A stretch of 64,000 nucleotides of DNA, taken from assembly GCF_012062845.1 (NCBI RefSeq), contig NZ_WWNB01000002.1:248001-312000 (forward strand), in the 5' to 3' direction. Source of the DNA: Halomonas salinarum. GTDB lineage: Bacteria > Pseudomonadota > Gammaproteobacteria > Pseudomonadales > Halomonadaceae. Each line of letters begins with the position of its first letter. Within the stretch, counting starts at the first letter, position 1. The notes under the pieces are model-generated. The model searched no databases. It saw only the letters and a program-made list of their open reading frames with translations, and had not been told where the DNA came from. The position numbers and the translations under genes were made by a program. Below are positions 1 to 8,218 of this stretch, in pieces.

Positions 1-173
1 AGCCAGAGAAGTACCGCAAGACTCGGTGTCGCGAAAGCGTAGCGCACCACCACCGCCCAGCGTCGCGGTGGCATGACAGGATCGCCAAGCCCGGGACGGA
101 TCACCCCCACCACCAGCCACACCGTGCTGGTGAGAAAGAGTCCATAGGAAAATCCCTGCAAGAAACCCAGCAT
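1..173 (-). CDS. Membrane protein, partial (cut by window edge)
   Basis: An open frame on the minus strand runs off the left edge. The visible N-terminus (about 57 residues from the ATG at 173) begins MLGFLQGFSYGLFL and contains two hydrophobic stretches separated by a short basic segment (PPRRW), so it reads as an integral membrane protein with at least two membrane segments. A GTG at 182 in the same frame is an alternative start; neither has a strong ribosome-binding site. Too little is visible to name a family. The 120 bases up to the next gene hold nothing recognisable. Confidence 0.5.
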   Translation of the reverse strand, partial: MLGFLQGFSYGLFLTSTVWLVVGVIRPGLGDPVMPPRRWAVVVRYAFATPSLAVLLW

Positions 174-293
174 TGGCCACACGACCCCGCGTTACAGAAA
201 AGACGATATGGGTATATGAGAGACGAGTGTAGAGGAAGGTGCCAACGAGCATAAGCCCCGTGGGGCAGGCGCGACTCGCCCCTGCCCATTGCC

Positions 294-1265
294 TCAGGGC
301 AGCTCGCCACCGCGGGCAGATACGTAGAGCCGATACCAGTCTTCCCTGGAAAGCGTGATTGTCATTGCCTCGCCACTGGCCGCAATTCGCGCCGGATCGG
401 TGCTGCCAATCACCGGCTGGATGTTGGCCGGGTGGCGACGCAACCAGGCCAGCACGATGGCCTCGCGGCTGACCCTATAGTGCTCGGCAAGCTCGCTTAC
501 CAGCGCTGCCGTTGCCTGCACCGAGGCCGGCTGATCATCAAGCGCGCGCCCCGTGAAACGCCCCTGACTCAGACATCCCCAGGCCTGCAGCTGCATGCCA
601 TGGCGACGACAGTATTCCAGGGTGCCGGGAGTGAAATTACTGGTCGCGCCCTCGGGCTGGTTGGCCAGCACGCCCTCCTCCAGGAAATCGAGCCGATGCA
701 GGCCGAGTTCGAGCTGGTTGGCAACGAGCGGTGCCTCAAGCGACGCCTGCAGAAACTCGAGCTGGTGGCGCTGCATGTTCGATACACCGAAGTGGCGTAC
801 CTTGCCCTCGGCTTTCAGCGCCGTGAACACCTCGGCGATCTCCTCGGGTACCATCAGCGGATCGGGACGATGCAGCTGCAGCACATCCAGCGTCTCGACC
901 CCGAGGCGATCAAGACTGCCCTCCACCGAGGCGCGAATCCACTCCGCGGAGAAGTCGAAGCGCTTGGGGGCCTTGGCGTCCTCGAAGCGGATGCCGCACT
1001 TGCTCTGCAGAAAGACCGCATCGCGCAGCGACGGGCGCTCCTTGAGCGCCCGGCCGAAGGCGCTCTCGGCCTTGCCCAGGGCGTAGATGTCGGCATGATC
1101 GAAGAAGTTGATCCCCGCCTCCAACGCGGCATCTATTGCGCAGTGCGCCTGCTTGACGTGACGAGCCTCGACGGGACGTGAATCCCAGTCGCCGCCCAGC
1201 CCCATGCAACCATAGGCCAGTGCGCTGACACCGGGAAGAAAGCGGTCCAGAGGGAGTTGTGACAT
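294..1265 (-). CDS. Aldo/keto reductase (YdhF-like)
   Basis: NAD(P)H-dependent oxidoreductase of the aldo/keto reductase superfamily, 323 residues, a TIM barrel expected in the cytosol. The catalytic tetrad is visible: Asp in FFDHADIY, Tyr in the same motif, Lys in LQSKCGI and His in LQLHRPD. The C-terminal half has the cofactor segment around QPVIGSTDPARI. The start at 1265 is preferred because AGAGGTGGCC lies just before it and because the longer frame adds a non-homologous N-terminus. It closely resembles the E. coli YdhF group, whose physiological substrate is not established, so no substrate is proposed. It lies downstream of the MocR-type gene on the same strand with a gap of about 150 bases, so co-transcription is possible. 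Confidence 0.9.
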   Translation of the reverse strand: MSQLPLDRFLPGVSALAYGCMGLGGDWDSRPVEARHVKQAHCAIDAALEAGINFFDHADIYALGKAESAFGRALKERPSLRDAVFLQSKCGIRFEDAKAPKRFDFSAEWIRASVEGSLDRLGVETLDVLQLHRPDPLMVPEEIAEVFTALKAEGKVRHFGVSNMQRHQLEFLQASLEAPLVANQLELGLHRLDFLEEGVLANQPEGATSNFTPGTLEYCRRHGMQLQAWGCLSQGRFTGRALDDQPASVQATAALVSELAEHYRVSREAIVLAWLRRHPANIQPVIGSTDPARIAASGEAMTITLSREDWYRLYVSARGGELP

Positions 1266-1419
1266 GGCCACCTCTTGATTGAAAAGAGCCTGCATTATCG
1301 ATATCACGGCCGGCAAGGTACATCGGCTCGAGTGAAAGATTTTCCCCTGACGGCCAGGGTCCCCCGCCCGGGCATGCCGACACAGACAGAGGCCGGGCAC
1401 CCGCCAGAAGCCCTCTCAC

Positions 1420-2856
1420 TCAACCGGCCAGGGCGTCCTGCTCGTCCTTTAACCGTGCCACCTCCTCGCCGACGCGGCGCAGGGCTGCCTCGATGGTCGG
1501 GGTCATGGCCCCGGCATAGTTGAGGCGCAGGCACTCGCGGTACTTGCCTGAGGCCGAGAACAGCGCCCCGGGGGCGATGCGAAGCCTGGCCGGCGTGAGG
1601 CGCTCGTTGAGGCGCAGGGAATCGATGCCCACCGGCAACTCCAGCCACAGCACAAAGCCCCCCTGGGGATAGCTGATCCCGGTATCGACCGGAAAGTAGC
1701 GCCTCACCCAATCGATCATCTGATCCCGCTGGCGGCGATACTGCGCGACCACCGCGCGCACATGCCGCTCGTGGTGGCCCTTGGCAATGAAGTCGGCAAT
1801 GGCCAGTTGCGGCAGGGTTGCCGAAGCGCCGGTGGAGACATACTTCATGTGCTGGACGCGGTCGCGGTAGCGTCCCGGGGCGATCCAGCCCACCCGCAGC
1901 CCCGGCATCAGGGTCTTCGAGAAGCCACTGCACAACAGCACCCGGCCGTCGTCGTCGAAGGCCTTGAGGGTACGGGGGCGCGGTGTCTCGAAGGCCAGCT
2001 CGCCGTAGATGTCGTCCTCGATGATCGCCACGTCGAAGCGCTGCGCCAGCGCCAGCAGGGCGCGCTTGCGCGGCTCCGGCATGGTATGACCGAGCGGGTT
2101 ATTGCAGGTCGGGGTGATCTGGATGGCGCGGATCGGCCACTGCTCCAGGGCCAGTTCCAGGGCCTCGAGACTGATACCGGTGCGAGGGTCGGTGGGAATC
2201 TCCAGCGCCTTGAGGCCATTGGCCTGCAGGATTTGCATGGTGCCGTAGAAACTCGGCGAGTCCACCGCTACCACGTCTCCCGGCGCGGTCAGGGTGCGAA
2301 TGGCGATCGACAGCGCCTCCTGACAACCGGTGGTGACCAGCACATCGTCGGGATGCAGCAGGCTGCCCGCTGCCGCCATCAGCCGCACGATCTGCTGACG
2401 CAGGGCGGGGCTGCCGGCCAAGGCATCGTAGTTCAGGTCCTGACCATTGGCGTGCCGATAGCGCTCGGCTAACAGGCGATGCAGCGGCTTCAAGGTCTTG
2501 GAGGCGAGATCGGGAATGCCGCTCCCCAGCAGCAGTATCTGATCCTCCAGCGAGTGGCGTTCGACCAGCTCCAGGACCTGTTCCCAGCGTGAGACATCCA
2601 GCGGCCGCTGAGCCGGGCGGGTCACCGCCGGCAGACTAGCGGACGCTTGCGAGGAGCGTACGAAGAACCCCGACTTGGGCCTTGCCTCGACGAGCCCGGC
2701 ATCCTCGAGCCGGGCATAGGCCGTTTGCGCCGTGGAGATGCTGACCGCGAATTCGCGACACAGCGCCCGGATCGATGGCAAGCGATCGCCCCCGCGATAG
2801 ATGCCGCCATCGATGCGTCGATGCAGCTCGTCGGCCAGTTGCGCATAGCGCGTCAT
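1420..2856 (-). CDS. MocR-type GntR regulator with aminotransferase domain
   Basis: A 478-residue regulator with an N-terminal GntR winged helix (about residues 1-70, GDRLPSIRALCREF is the recognition region) joined to a fold-type I PLP aminotransferase-like domain (about 110-470). The PLP lysine sits in CSGFSKTLMPGLRVGW; the motif TPTCNNPLGHTM and Asp in IIEDDIYGEL are also present, so cofactor binding is probably intact. MocR proteins use PLP or an amino acid adduct as effector; the ligand here is unknown. The start at 2856 follows GGAG by about ten bases and leaves the repeat boxes upstream free. It is divergent from a DUF1127 gene, the same pairing as yjiR and yjiS in E. coli. Confidence 0.93.
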   Translation of the reverse strand: MTRYAQLADELHRRIDGGIYRGGDRLPSIRALCREFAVSISTAQTAYARLEDAGLVEARPKSGFFVRSSQASASLPAVTRPAQRPLDVSRWEQVLELVERHSLEDQILLLGSGIPDLASKTLKPLHRLLAERYRHANGQDLNYDALAGSPALRQQIVRLMAAAGSLLHPDDVLVTTGCQEALSIAIRTLTAPGDVVAVDSPSFYGTMQILQANGLKALEIPTDPRTGISLEALELALEQWPIRAIQITPTCNNPLGHTMPEPRKRALLALAQRFDVAIIEDDIYGELAFETPRPRTLKAFDDDGRVLLCSGFSKTLMPGLRVGWIAPGRYRDRVQHMKYVSTGASATLPQLAIADFIAKGHHERHVRAVVAQYRRQRDQMIDWVRRYFPVDTGISYPQGGFVLWLELPVGIDSLRLNERLTPARLRIAPGALFSASGKYRECLRLNYAGAMTPTIEAALRRVGEEVARLKDEQDALAG

Positions 2857-2884
2857 GACACTTGTCTCCACATCACTGGAAAAG

Positions 2885-2971
2885 CCATACAGATGGCAAC
2901 ACCCTAGGCCATACAGAGGGGGTGATCGCCCTTCTGTCTGGTTAATTTTTAACTTCTCTATATCTGTATGG
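2885..2971. promoter_or_regulatory. Repeated CCATACAG boxes, candidate MocR operators
   Basis: The divergent intergenic region holds CCATACAGATGG at 2885-2896 and CCATACAGAGGG at 2909-2920 (direct, 24 bases apart) and an inverted copy ATCTGTATGG at 2962-2971; a weaker inverted copy TCTGTCTGG lies at 2933-2941. Direct repeats plus an inverted one between a MocR gene and its divergent neighbour are the arrangement seen for other MocR regulators. Binding is inferred, not shown. Confidence 0.6.
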
Positions 2972-3032
2972 CAATTCGTGCCGGCCATAAGCTGATGATG
3001 GTTCCATCAAACGACTAGGTTGGAGGCTTGCC

Positions 3033-3275
3033 ATGCGACTCGCTCACCGCTCCAGACTCCTGGCACTGTTCCCGCGGTCATCGCTGACTCGGCTCGCCGA
3101 GCGCTATGAGCGGCTACGCCATCGGCTTCACTACCTCAGGCAACGCCAGGCCTCGCGTCGTGAGTTGCTCGCGCTGGACGATCACCAGCTCAGGGATATT
3201 GGCAAGTCCCGCCGTCAGGCCGAACAGGAAGGTCGCAAGCGCTTCTGGCAGGATCTAAGGAGGCTGACGGAGTGA
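3033..3275 (+). CDS. DUF1127 domain small protein (YjiS-like)
   Basis: An 80-residue, strongly basic protein. The C-terminal part matches the DUF1127 pattern: ELLALDDHQLRDIGKSRRQA, followed by an aromatic tail FWQDLRRL. Family members are small cytosolic proteins; some alphaproteobacterial ones bind RNA or affect phosphate and carbon metabolism, but no role is assigned here. The start is supported by TTGGAGG seven bases upstream. It is divergent from the MocR gene and shares its box-rich upstream region, so it is the most likely regulated target. Confidence 0.85.
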   Translation: MRLAHRSRLLALFPRSSLTRLAERYERLRHRLHYLRQRQASRRELLALDDHQLRDIGKSRRQAEQEGRKRFWQDLRRLTE

Positions 3276-3311
3276 CAGAATGGCGGCAGAGGCCACCGAC
3301 GGAAGGTCCAT

Positions 3312-3515
3312 TCAGGGTGAGATCAGGGCGCTCAACAATGCCAAGCCGGCCATGATCAGGGCGGTCAGCACGCTGATATCCACCAGCCGATTGAGGCGTG
3401 ACTCGGTCAACCAGCCATTGAGACGCGTCAGCCAATGGCGCGGCAATACGGGAGGTGTCTCGCGGCGGGTGGCACCGCGACGAGCAGTATGGTGGCGCTG
3501 CTTTTGGGTGGGCAT
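3312..3515 (-). CDS. Small single-membrane-span protein, hypothetical
   Basis: A 67-residue frame with a very basic N-terminus (RHHTARRGATRR) and a single hydrophobic C-terminal segment (LTALIMAGLALLSALI), a layout typical of small inner-membrane proteins. The upstream GGGGGTG is a plausible ribosome-binding site. It lies between the DUF1127 gene and the YqaA-like gene, on the opposite strand to both. I do not recognise a family. An overlapping frame on the plus strand has no such coherent structure, so this strand is preferred, but it could be non-coding. Confidence 0.45.
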   Translation of the reverse strand: MPTQKQRHHTARRGATRRETPPVLPRHWLTRLNGWLTESRLNRLVDISVLTALIMAGLALLSALISP

Positions 3516-3611
3516 CGACGCACCCCCGCGGCTGGCGATATCGTTTCTTCATCATAGGCCGCGCGTTGTCGCTGGTATACTGGTTACCCGATATCGAGTC
3601 CACGAGATGCC

Positions 3612-4199
3612 ATGCTGCGCTCCCTGACCTCCGCCCGCCGCTGGCTTGTGCGCCTGAGCGCCTCCCGCCACGCCCTGTGGCTTTTGGGCCTGGCATCAGT
3701 GCTGGAAACGCTGCTGGTGCCGATTCCCATCGAGCTGATCCTGATTCCCTGGATGCTCGCCGAACCTGAGCGCCGCTGGCGTCTCGCCGGCGTGGCGCTG
3801 GCCGGCAACCTGCTCGCCGCCCTGATCGGTTACTCGCTGGGCAGCCTGGCCATGGCCCAATGGGGCGATATCCTGATTCCCACCTTCGGCGGTGAGGCGG
3901 CCTTCCAGGCCTTTCAGGCGCGTTTCATGGACAACGGCTTCCAGGCCATTCTGGCCGTCGGCGTAATCCCCATCCCCTTCCAGACCGCCATGCTGGTGGC
4001 CGGCGCCAGCGACTACCCGGTCGCCCTCTTCATGCTGGCCGCCCTGCTGGGTCGCGGGTTGCGCTACTTTGGTCTGGCGCTGCTGGTGGCCCTGATCGGC
4101 GATACCACGCTGCGCCTGTGGCAGCGCCACGCCCGTCCGCTGGGGGCCGGCCTGACGGCCGTGGCGGGCATTTGGTTGGCCTGGGAGTTCTTCGGCTAG
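3612..4199 (+). CDS. YqaA/DedA-like VTT-domain membrane protein
   Basis: A 195-residue inner-membrane protein with about five hydrophobic segments. The VTT (SNARE-associated/DedA) signature is recognisable: an entry loop around ETLLVPIPIELILIPWM, a glycine-rich turn in AGNLLAALIGYSLGS, and the conserved IPIPFQ followed by AG. YqaA-type members belong to the wider DedA superfamily, linked to lipid or undecaprenyl-phosphate transport and envelope homeostasis; the substrate of this subgroup is not known. The start at 3612 has only a weak GAGA upstream. The gene stands alone; the next gene starts about 100 bases on in the same direction. Confidence 0.8.
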   Translation: MLRSLTSARRWLVRLSASRHALWLLGLASVLETLLVPIPIELILIPWMLAEPERRWRLAGVALAGNLLAALIGYSLGSLAMAQWGDILIPTFGGEAAFQAFQARFMDNGFQAILAVGVIPIPFQTAMLVAGASDYPVALFMLAALLGRGLRYFGLALLVALIGDTTLRLWQRHARPLGAGLTAVAGIWLAWEFFG

Positions 4200-4295
4200 C
4201 GCATGGCCCCCTTGTTATTACCCGGCAATGCCCTCACCCTATAATCATGAGGATGCTAACAATCCTCCCTTCTTCGGATTCCAGCCGGGAGCCCC

Positions 4296-5306
4296 ATGTC
4301 ACGACTCGCCCACTCACGTCTCTCGAACACGGCCCTTTCAGTGCTCGACCTGGCGCCGATTCGCCAAGGCGGCAGCGCCAGTGACACCTTCAAGGACACC
4401 GTCGCCCTGGCCCAGCAGGCCGAGCGTCTCGGTTTCAGCCGCTACTGGCTGGCCGAGCATCACAACATCGATGGCATCGCCAGCGCCGCCACCTCGGTGC
4501 TAATCGGCCATGTGGCCGGCCAGACCTCGACAATTCGCGTCGGCAGCGGTGGCATCATGCTGCCCAACCATCCGCCGCTGGTGGTCGCCGAGCAGTTCGG
4601 CACCCTGGCTACCCTCTATCCGGATCGCATCGATCTGGGCCTTGGCCGCGCACCGGGCTCTGACGGCGCTACCATGGCCGCCATGCGCCGCAACCCCCAG
4701 GCCGGGGTCAACGACTTCCCGGAACGGCTCGAGGAACTGCGCGGCTATCTCGATGAGGCCAGGCCCGGCCAACGGGTCAAGGCGATTCCCGGCCAGGGCA
4801 GCCATGTGCCCACCTGGCTGCTCGGCTCAAGCGACTACAGTGCCCGCCTGGCCGCCCGGCTCGGCCTGCCGTTCGCCTTCGCCGCCCAGTTCGCACCCGC
4901 CCAGCTGCTCGAAGCACTCAGGGTCTATCGCGATAACTTCCAGCCCTCGGCGGTACTGGATGCTCCCTATGCGATGGTCGGCCTGCCGGTGATTGCCGCT
5001 GAGAGTGATCTTCACGCCCAGTATCTGGCGACCACCGCCCAGCAGAAGTTTCTCAACCTGATTCGCGGTCGGCCGACCCGCTCACTGCCGCCGGTCGAGG
5101 CGCTGGACTGGAACGCCCGCGAGCGGGCACAGGTCGAGCAGTTTCTGGGGGCAGCCGTCATCGGTGGACCCGAGACGGTCAGACAAGGGCTCGAGGACGT
5201 GCTCGAGCATACCGGCGCCGATGAGCTGATGCTGCATACCGATGTCTTCGCTCAACAAGACCGGCTGAAAAGCTATGAGATCGTCGCCGGCCTCTGGCAC
5301 AACTGA
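4296..5306 (+). CDS. Luciferase-like flavin monooxygenase (YhbW/MsnO8 type)
   Basis: A 336-residue flavin-dependent oxidoreductase of the bacterial luciferase-like (LLM) class. Family marks: an N-terminal [23 protein letters not shown] in the active-site barrel, the phosphate-binding region [14 protein letters not shown], and [13 protein letters not shown]. These enzymes use reduced FMN supplied by a separate reductase; the substrate for the YhbW group is unknown. The start is supported by CGGGAG seven bases upstream and gives a normal family length. No cognate flavin reductase gene is nearby. The 283 bases after it hold only a short hairpin (5455-5471, arms GCTGGCG and CGCCAGC) with no following T-run. 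Confidence 0.9.
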   Translation: MSRLAHSRLSNTALSVLDLAPIRQGGSASDTFKDTVALAQQAERLGFSRYWLAEHHNIDGIASAATSVLIGHVAGQTSTIRVGSGGIMLPNHPPLVVAEQFGTLATLYPDRIDLGLGRAPGSDGATMAAMRRNPQAGVNDFPERLEELRGYLDEARPGQRVKAIPGQGSHVPTWLLGSSDYSARLAARLGLPFAFAAQFAPAQLLEALRVYRDNFQPSAVLDAPYAMVGLPVIAAESDLHAQYLATTAQQKFLNLIRGRPTRSLPPVEALDWNARERAQVEQFLGAAVIGGPETVRQGLEDVLEHTGADELMLHTDVFAQQDRLKSYEIVAGLWHN

Positions 5307-5589
5307 TAGCTACTACTAATAGCCCACTGACTAGTGAACTGGGCGTGGCTATCGCCACCCTGTGGCGCCTGCCTGAGCGGGCGGCACAGCGCAGCGGTCA
5401 GCCGGCAATGCACAGGGTGTCACCTTCGCGGCCGCCTCAATGGCCACAGCCTTCGCTGGCGTGACGCCAGCCCCGGGGCGTGCCACGATTGACGGAAACC
5501 ACCCGCCTCGTCATGGCGGTAAAAATCACGGAACCTGCCCCTTCGAGTGACATCAAAGGGTGACACTTCCTTCCCCTCGGGAGCAGTTC

Positions 5590-5961
5590 ATGAACGAGCA
5601 AGATCGCCAACGCAATGCCGCCTGGCAGGCGGCCCATCAATGGAAGGAACGGGCTCGACAGGCGCGGCCGCATCAGGGCATGAGCGGACCACGGCTGGTA
5701 CTGACCTGGCTGATGTTTGGCGTGCTGATGATCATCGGCACCATCCTTGGTCTCTTCTTCCTGCTGATCGGCTGGGCCATGCTGCCCTTCCTGCGTCACC
5801 GGATGAAAAAACGCATGGAGCAGATGCGCGCCCAGCAGGCCGAGGATATTGGTGGTGGCATGCATTCAGGCGAGACTCACTACCGGGAATCTCGCTATCG
5901 CTCCGACGGTCGTCTAGAGGAGCACGAGGTGCTCGAAGGTGAATTCAAAGAGAAGAAATGA
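5590..5961 (+). CDS. Small membrane protein, hypothetical
   Basis: A 123-residue protein: a polar, Arg/Gln-rich N-terminus (about 1-35), two closely spaced hydrophobic segments (about 38-72, LVLTWLMFGVLMII then LLIGWAMLPFL) and a charged C-terminal tail with acidic ending. This suggests two membrane spans with both ends in the cytosol. The start at 5590 has GGGAG about eight bases upstream, better than an ATG 30 bases earlier. I recognise no functional family. It converges with the potassium channel gene. Confidence 0.65.
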   Translation: MNEQDRQRNAAWQAAHQWKERARQARPHQGMSGPRLVLTWLMFGVLMIIGTILGLFFLLIGWAMLPFLRHRMKKRMEQMRAQQAEDIGGGMHSGETHYRESRYRSDGRLEEHEVLEGEFKEKK

Positions 5962-6004
5962 TGGCTAGCCTAGCGTGAACCACTGAAGGGAAGGCGCCTG
6001 CACC

Positions 6005-7108
6005 CTACCCCATGCCCAGGCACGCCTTGATGTCTTCGGTGCTCGGCACGAACTCTTCGCGCACCATCAGGATCAGCGCGCTGGCGGTGAAGCGGTGATC
6101 ATGCGCGGGATGACAGACGATGTCGCCGTCATCGCCCACGTAAGCCATCAGGGTACCCATGCCGGCGGCCATCAGGCGGCAGGTCACGTCAGACCATACC
6201 GCATCCTCAAGCGACACCTTGTAGCGCATGGCGTGGTCATCATGGTGGGTAAAGAGGTTCTCGAGAATCTTCTCGGCCCCCGGCGCCACCAGCGAGCGCA
6301 CCAGCATCTCCGGGTAGGCACGGATCGGTCTTAGCGTCGTGCTGGCCCCGGCCAGCGCCAGGCGACGCCGGCTATCCTCATGCACGCACTCGGCGACGGT
6401 ATAGGGCAATGCTTCGCCGCACAGATCCCGCAACTGAATCAGCACGTCGAGCGTGATGCTGTCGGAGACCCGGCTGTACTCGTCGCTTGCCAGCACGATG
6501 ATGGCCCGGGCGCTTTCCGGGGTCGTGGCGGCAAGCGCCTGGGGGTCGGAGGGTTCGCCGTGGTGGTGGACCACGCCCTGCTCGCGCAGGCTGTCGGGCA
6601 GCCCGTCAGGAAAGGCCTCGGTAAGTATCTGCACCGGGGTGTCGTTAAGCTCATGCGTGGCCCGCAGCTGATGCACCAGCCGGTCGAAATAGACCGCTGG
6701 ATTATTGGCGGGACTGTTGATGATCAGCACATGGTCATTCATCTGCCACCTCCAGCGGCCCTTGATCATGGATTCTTTCCGCTTGAGACGATAATCGATG
6801 TAATCGCTTGCCAGCTGCGCGAGCAGAGTGATGCCGGCGACATATAAAAGCACCACAGTGGCGGCGCGCCCAAGCGGTGTGACCGCCGACACATCGCCAT
6901 AGCCGACGGTGGTCATGGTGGTCAGTGTCAGCCACAGTGCATCGCCAAAGCCCAGCGCCTCGAAGGCGACCATGGCCAGGGTATGCAACCCGGTGAGAGC
7001 CATCAGCCACAGGAAGGCACGCTGCAGCCGGGCACGCATATCGATGTTGAGCTGCTGCGTGAGCTGTCGACATGTCGAGCGCCGGCGCAGCATCTGAATC
7101 AGTCGCAT
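6005..7108 (-). CDS. Two-TM potassium channel with RCK/TrkA-N domain
   Basis: A 367-residue ion channel of the inner membrane. After a basic N-terminus there are two membrane helices around a pore loop with the potassium selectivity filter TTMTTVGYGD. The C-terminal two thirds form an RCK-like Rossmann domain (DHVLIINSP, then ITEAFPDGLPDSL and RAIIVLASDEYSR) and a regulatory end. The plan resembles Kch and MthK-type channels. The start at 7108 follows GAGGGGGATCGCG, a strong ribosome-binding site; a longer frame is open but not homologous. Potassium traffic fits osmotic adjustment in a halophile, which is inference. Confidence 0.88.
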   Translation of the reverse strand: MRLIQMLRRRSTCRQLTQQLNIDMRARLQRAFLWLMALTGLHTLAMVAFEALGFGDALWLTLTTMTTVGYGDVSAVTPLGRAATVVLLYVAGITLLAQLASDYIDYRLKRKESMIKGRWRWQMNDHVLIINSPANNPAVYFDRLVHQLRATHELNDTPVQILTEAFPDGLPDSLREQGVVHHHGEPSDPQALAATTPESARAIIVLASDEYSRVSDSITLDVLIQLRDLCGEALPYTVAECVHEDSRRRLALAGASTTLRPIRAYPEMLVRSLVAPGAEKILENLFTHHDDHAMRYKVSLEDAVWSDVTCRLMAAGMGTLMAYVGDDGDIVCHPAHDHRFTASALILMVREEFVPSTEDIKACLGMG

Positions 7109-7514
7109 CGCGATCCCCCTCGCTTGGCGAGAGCTCCCTGTCGTTAAGCGTGGCCATGCATGATCGTTGAGCGTCACGCCATCGGGCGAGGCGATGTCGA
7201 GCCATGCAGTCTTTAATAACAGCCGAACATCAGCTGAATGACAGCGCATGCTACGACAGGCGACCTGGTGATGCGAATGAGTGCATTACCAACGCTATCC
7301 AGTAAGCAGCAAAAGCCATGCTGGCAGCAACGCGGTGAGGCTATAAGAAAACAAGCGGAGCGTGCGAGAAGAGCTGGGTAGAGCTGGGAGAGATGAGACG
7401 AGCTGGAACGCTTGGAGGGAAGTGACCGTTATCTGACGGACAATACGACCGGGGGAAGAGCCGGGTAAGAAATGCAGGAGTGGTGCCGGGGCGGATGAGC
7501 GCCCCTGCCACCGA
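7109..7514. other. Gene-free stretch
   Basis: About 400 bases between the channel start and the small frame at 7515-7667. The half next to the channel should carry its promoter. Open frames here lack ribosome-binding sites and protein-like composition. I see no RNA gene or clear repeat. Confidence 0.5.
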
Positions 7515-7667
7515 TCACTCAGATGTGGCGTAACGATAGCCTTCGCGAGCAATGAAGCCCTGATAGGAACTCTCGGTCATGCTTGAGAGCACACGGTAGG
7601 CCAACCGACCCATACGCTTGGTCAGTGAGGACGAGGCAGTGGCAGATACGGATGTTGAGGTAGTCAT
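7515..7667 (-). CDS. Small Ser/Thr-rich protein, hypothetical
   Basis: A 50-residue frame beginning MTTSTSVSATASSSLTKRMG and ending with an aromatic, charged stretch (SSYQGFIAREGYRYATSE). The low-complexity Ser/Thr head followed by an amphipathic basic region suggests a real small protein, but no family is recognised. AGGTTC about ten bases upstream is a modest ribosome-binding site. A CCATACAG octamer (7680-7687, minus strand) like those before the MocR gene lies just upstream, and an AGACT-TT-AGTCT dyad lies further up near 7721. It is not evidently linked to aroQ, which starts upstream of it on the same strand. Confidence 0.45.
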   Translation of the reverse strand: MTTSTSVSATASSSLTKRMGRLAYRVLSSMTESSYQGFIAREGYRYATSE

Positions 7668-7780
7668 GAGGGATAGAACCTGTATGGCGTATTGGAATGG
7701 CCTCATGATACCTGGGTCATAGACTTTAGTCTAATCGGCCTTAGCATGGACCACCCCGCCCCACCCTATCTGGACCTTCA

Positions 7781-8218
7781 TCAGCTCCTGATCAGTGCCG
7801 CGAGCGCCGCCCGATAGCCCTGGCTACCAAGACCGGCGATCACCCCATCGGCTCGCAGCGAGACATAGGAGTGGTGCCGAAACGCCTCGCGCTTGTGCAC
7901 ATTCGACAAATGCACCTCGATCACCCGGCCCTCGAAGGCGTTGAGCGCGTCGAGAATCGCCACCGACGTATGGGTATAGGCCGCCGGGTTGATGATGATC
8001 GCCGTGGTGCCATCGAGCCGCGCGGCCTGGATGGCATCGATCAGCGCCCCCTCGTGATTGCTCTGGTGACAGGCAATTTCCCAGTCGTTCAGCGCGGCCT
8101 GCTCATAGAGGCCGTTGTTGATGTCCTCGAGGGTCTCATGACCGTAGATCTCCGGCTGGCGGGTGCCGAGCAGGTTAAGATTGGGGCCATGCAGCACGAG
8201 TACCTTGCCGTGACTCAC
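7781..8218 (-). CDS. aroQ: Type II 3-dehydroquinate dehydratase
   Basis: Catalyses trans-dehydration of 3-dehydroquinate to 3-dehydroshikimate, step three of the shikimate pathway, as a cytosolic dodecamer. The 145-residue length is normal. Seen motifs: [10 protein letters not shown] with the lid Arg and Tyr (RQPEIYG), [19 protein letters not shown], the catalytic-region His in [11 protein letters not shown], and [13 protein letters not shown] at the end. The start is a GTG at 8218 that overlaps the glnE stop (GTGA), with GGAGACACCCAA before it inside glnE, so the two are translationally coupled. Confidence 0.97.
   Translation of the reverse strand: MSHGKVLVLHGPNLNLLGTRQPEIYGHETLEDINNGLYEQAALNDWEIACHQSNHEGALIDAIQAARLDGTTAIIINPAAYTHTSVAILDALNAFEGRVIEVHLSNVHKREAFRHHSYVSLRADGVIAGLGSQGYRAALAALIRS

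Noticed and set aside
5437-5865. 142-codon frame opposite the small membrane protein
   Set aside because: Antisense to a gene with a good ribosome-binding site and membrane segments.
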